A stretch of 64,000 nt of DNA from Allolobophora icterica (Eukaryota > Annelida > Clitellata > Crassiclitellata > Lumbricidae): NCBI GenBank assembly GCA_963556255.1, contig OY744610.1, positions 9,116,277-9,180,276 of the forward strand. The letters run 5' to 3'. Made by a program: the position numbers and the translations under genes. The notes beneath the pieces are model-generated. The model ran no database searches and was not told where the DNA came from. It worked only from the letters and a program-made list of their open reading frames with translations. Within the stretch, counting starts at the first letter, position 1. Each line of letters begins with the position of its first letter. Shown piece after piece: positions 62,961 to 64,000 of this stretch.

Positions 62961-64000
62961 GCTTCCAGTTTTAAAGGACATCTTGGCGTCGACCTTATAT
63001 TATATTCCTGATAAACACTAGAAAGGTTTTGTATATAATTGGACGTTTGGACGGATTCCAACAGTTTATCGGTATTTTATGGTATCGAAGGCCGTTGCAA
63101 AGAAAAGAAAGAAATATTATTGTGTACAGTTTTCACTGTTAGTTAATGTTACTAATGCCTTCAGTGAGCGAATGCCAATGCTTGTGGTGATTAAATTTCT
63201 TTTTGAAAAGAGCTATTTATAGCGTCTGAAATAAATTATTTAAAGGTGTTCAACGCGAGCCGAACACTTCATCCAGTATACTGTGTTTAACGACATCTTG
63301 TGGCTGTGGTTGACGTCGACCTCGCTTGTGGTTATTAAAAACAGCCAAATGTTAATTGAATGGTAATTGAACATTTATACAGCGCCGCTCAGAGAGTAAA
63401 ACAAATCTGAAGCCTATGATTATGACGTAAAATGTCATTTAGAACTAGTCTACTACATTGCAATCGAAATCTCGAGATTTTTAAAGCGCCTAAAGGAAGC
63501 TTAGTCGTGAGAACTAACGTCATTTAAAGGTAGTCGGTCGAAACAAAATCAAAAGACAAACAGGGTAAAACTTGGTTAGGCTTATGGTAACAAAGACAGT
63601 TGAAGAGAATTCGCAAGTTTCTTCCCCATTTTAGTATCAAATTTCTATCATATTTATATATGAAAATATCCCGCTTACTCTGACCAAGGAAAGATCTTAA
63701 GCCAATATTACCACACATAGTCAAAGTAATTCACTAATTACACATGGATCATTGTAAACATAATTATTGTGTATATGAAAACCTATGCTGAAAAATAAAC
63801 GAAATTGATTGAGAGATAGGGCCTATACATTTCAATACACTTACTAATAATATTATATGTACAATGGGATTAATAATCAAACGAACAATATATTTTCTAT
63901 GCGGTATTTCTATTATCATTGGCAGTTTTCTTTAAATACTTCTCATGGAGAATCAGATGAGTCGAGTTGGAATTCTTGAAGAGGTGAGACTTCAGTTTTG
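62961..64000. other. Intergenic right edge
   Basis: No gene seen. GACATCTTGTGGCTG dispersed repeat at 63290; a reversed LINE/SINE tail near 63360-63410. The last ~60 bases resemble 32415-32470, probably a shared repeat. Confidence 0.5.

Noticed and set aside
63940..64000. Evidence that the A/B duplication extends to the window end
   Set aside because: The ~60-bp likeness to 32415-32470 is isolated and fits a shared repeat better.

Overview
This window is animal genomic DNA, most likely from a marine invertebrate. The evidence is a spliced gene with GT-AG introns, a Mab-21/cGAS-like gene, a beta-propeller gene, LINE, SINE, hAT, piggyBac, pogo and Helitron relics, and a large endogenous virus-like Polinton (Maverick). 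I cannot name the species. Most of the window is transposon-rich and non-coding; the coding density sits in the Polinton.

Layout. Positions 1-10544 (copy A) and 34858-60793 (copy B) are diverged copies of the same stretch, each with a beta-propeller exon and a two-exon start of a small gene, all on the minus strand. Copy A alone carries a pogo-type element (2593-3726) and a piggyBac element (5447-7608). Copy B alone carries the Polinton (36408-55083) and a small Helitron (60230-60459). Each copy therefore shows the empty site for the other's insertions. A is followed by dispersed repeats (10.5-15.2 kb), a broken Mab-21/cGLR-like gene split by a pogo-type transposon (15.2-20.1 kb), a LINE carrying nested hAT elements and a second LINE (20.7-23.8 kb), a piggyBac-like inverted array (25.6-27.1 kb) and more repeats up to 34.9 kb.

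The Polinton is 18.7 kb with 216-bp terminal inverted repeats (TIRs) that look identical, and a 5-bp target duplication (GCAAA). Reading leftward from 48.9 kb, the minus strand holds a compact virion module: packaging ATPase, a 367-aa protein, a split minor-capsid-like protein, a small amphipathic protein, a double-jelly-roll-like capsid protein, a glycine-rich core-like protein, an adenain-like protease, a fibre-like protein, a beta-rich protein and a two-helix membrane protein. The plus strand holds a zinc-ribbon/phospholipase A2 protein and the retroviral-type integrase. A 1246-aa protein-primed DNA polymerase B and a 91-aa cysteine-rich protein complete the set on the minus strand. Together these would copy the genome by protein priming, package it, assemble and mature a particle, attach to cells and integrate.

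The most notable signals are: (1) a textbook -1 frameshift signal (A AAA AAC, stop, 8-nt spacer, stem-loop) joining the core-like gene to the protease, which has no ATG of its own for its N-terminus; (2) a fibre protein made of phage-tail-like repeats ending in a discoidin-like domain; (3) a 59-bp hairpin insertion flanked by 9-bp repeats that splits the minor-capsid gene; (4) reciprocal empty sites for four transposons; (5) a nucleotidyltransferase innate-sensor-like gene broken by a TA dinucleotide and a pogo element.
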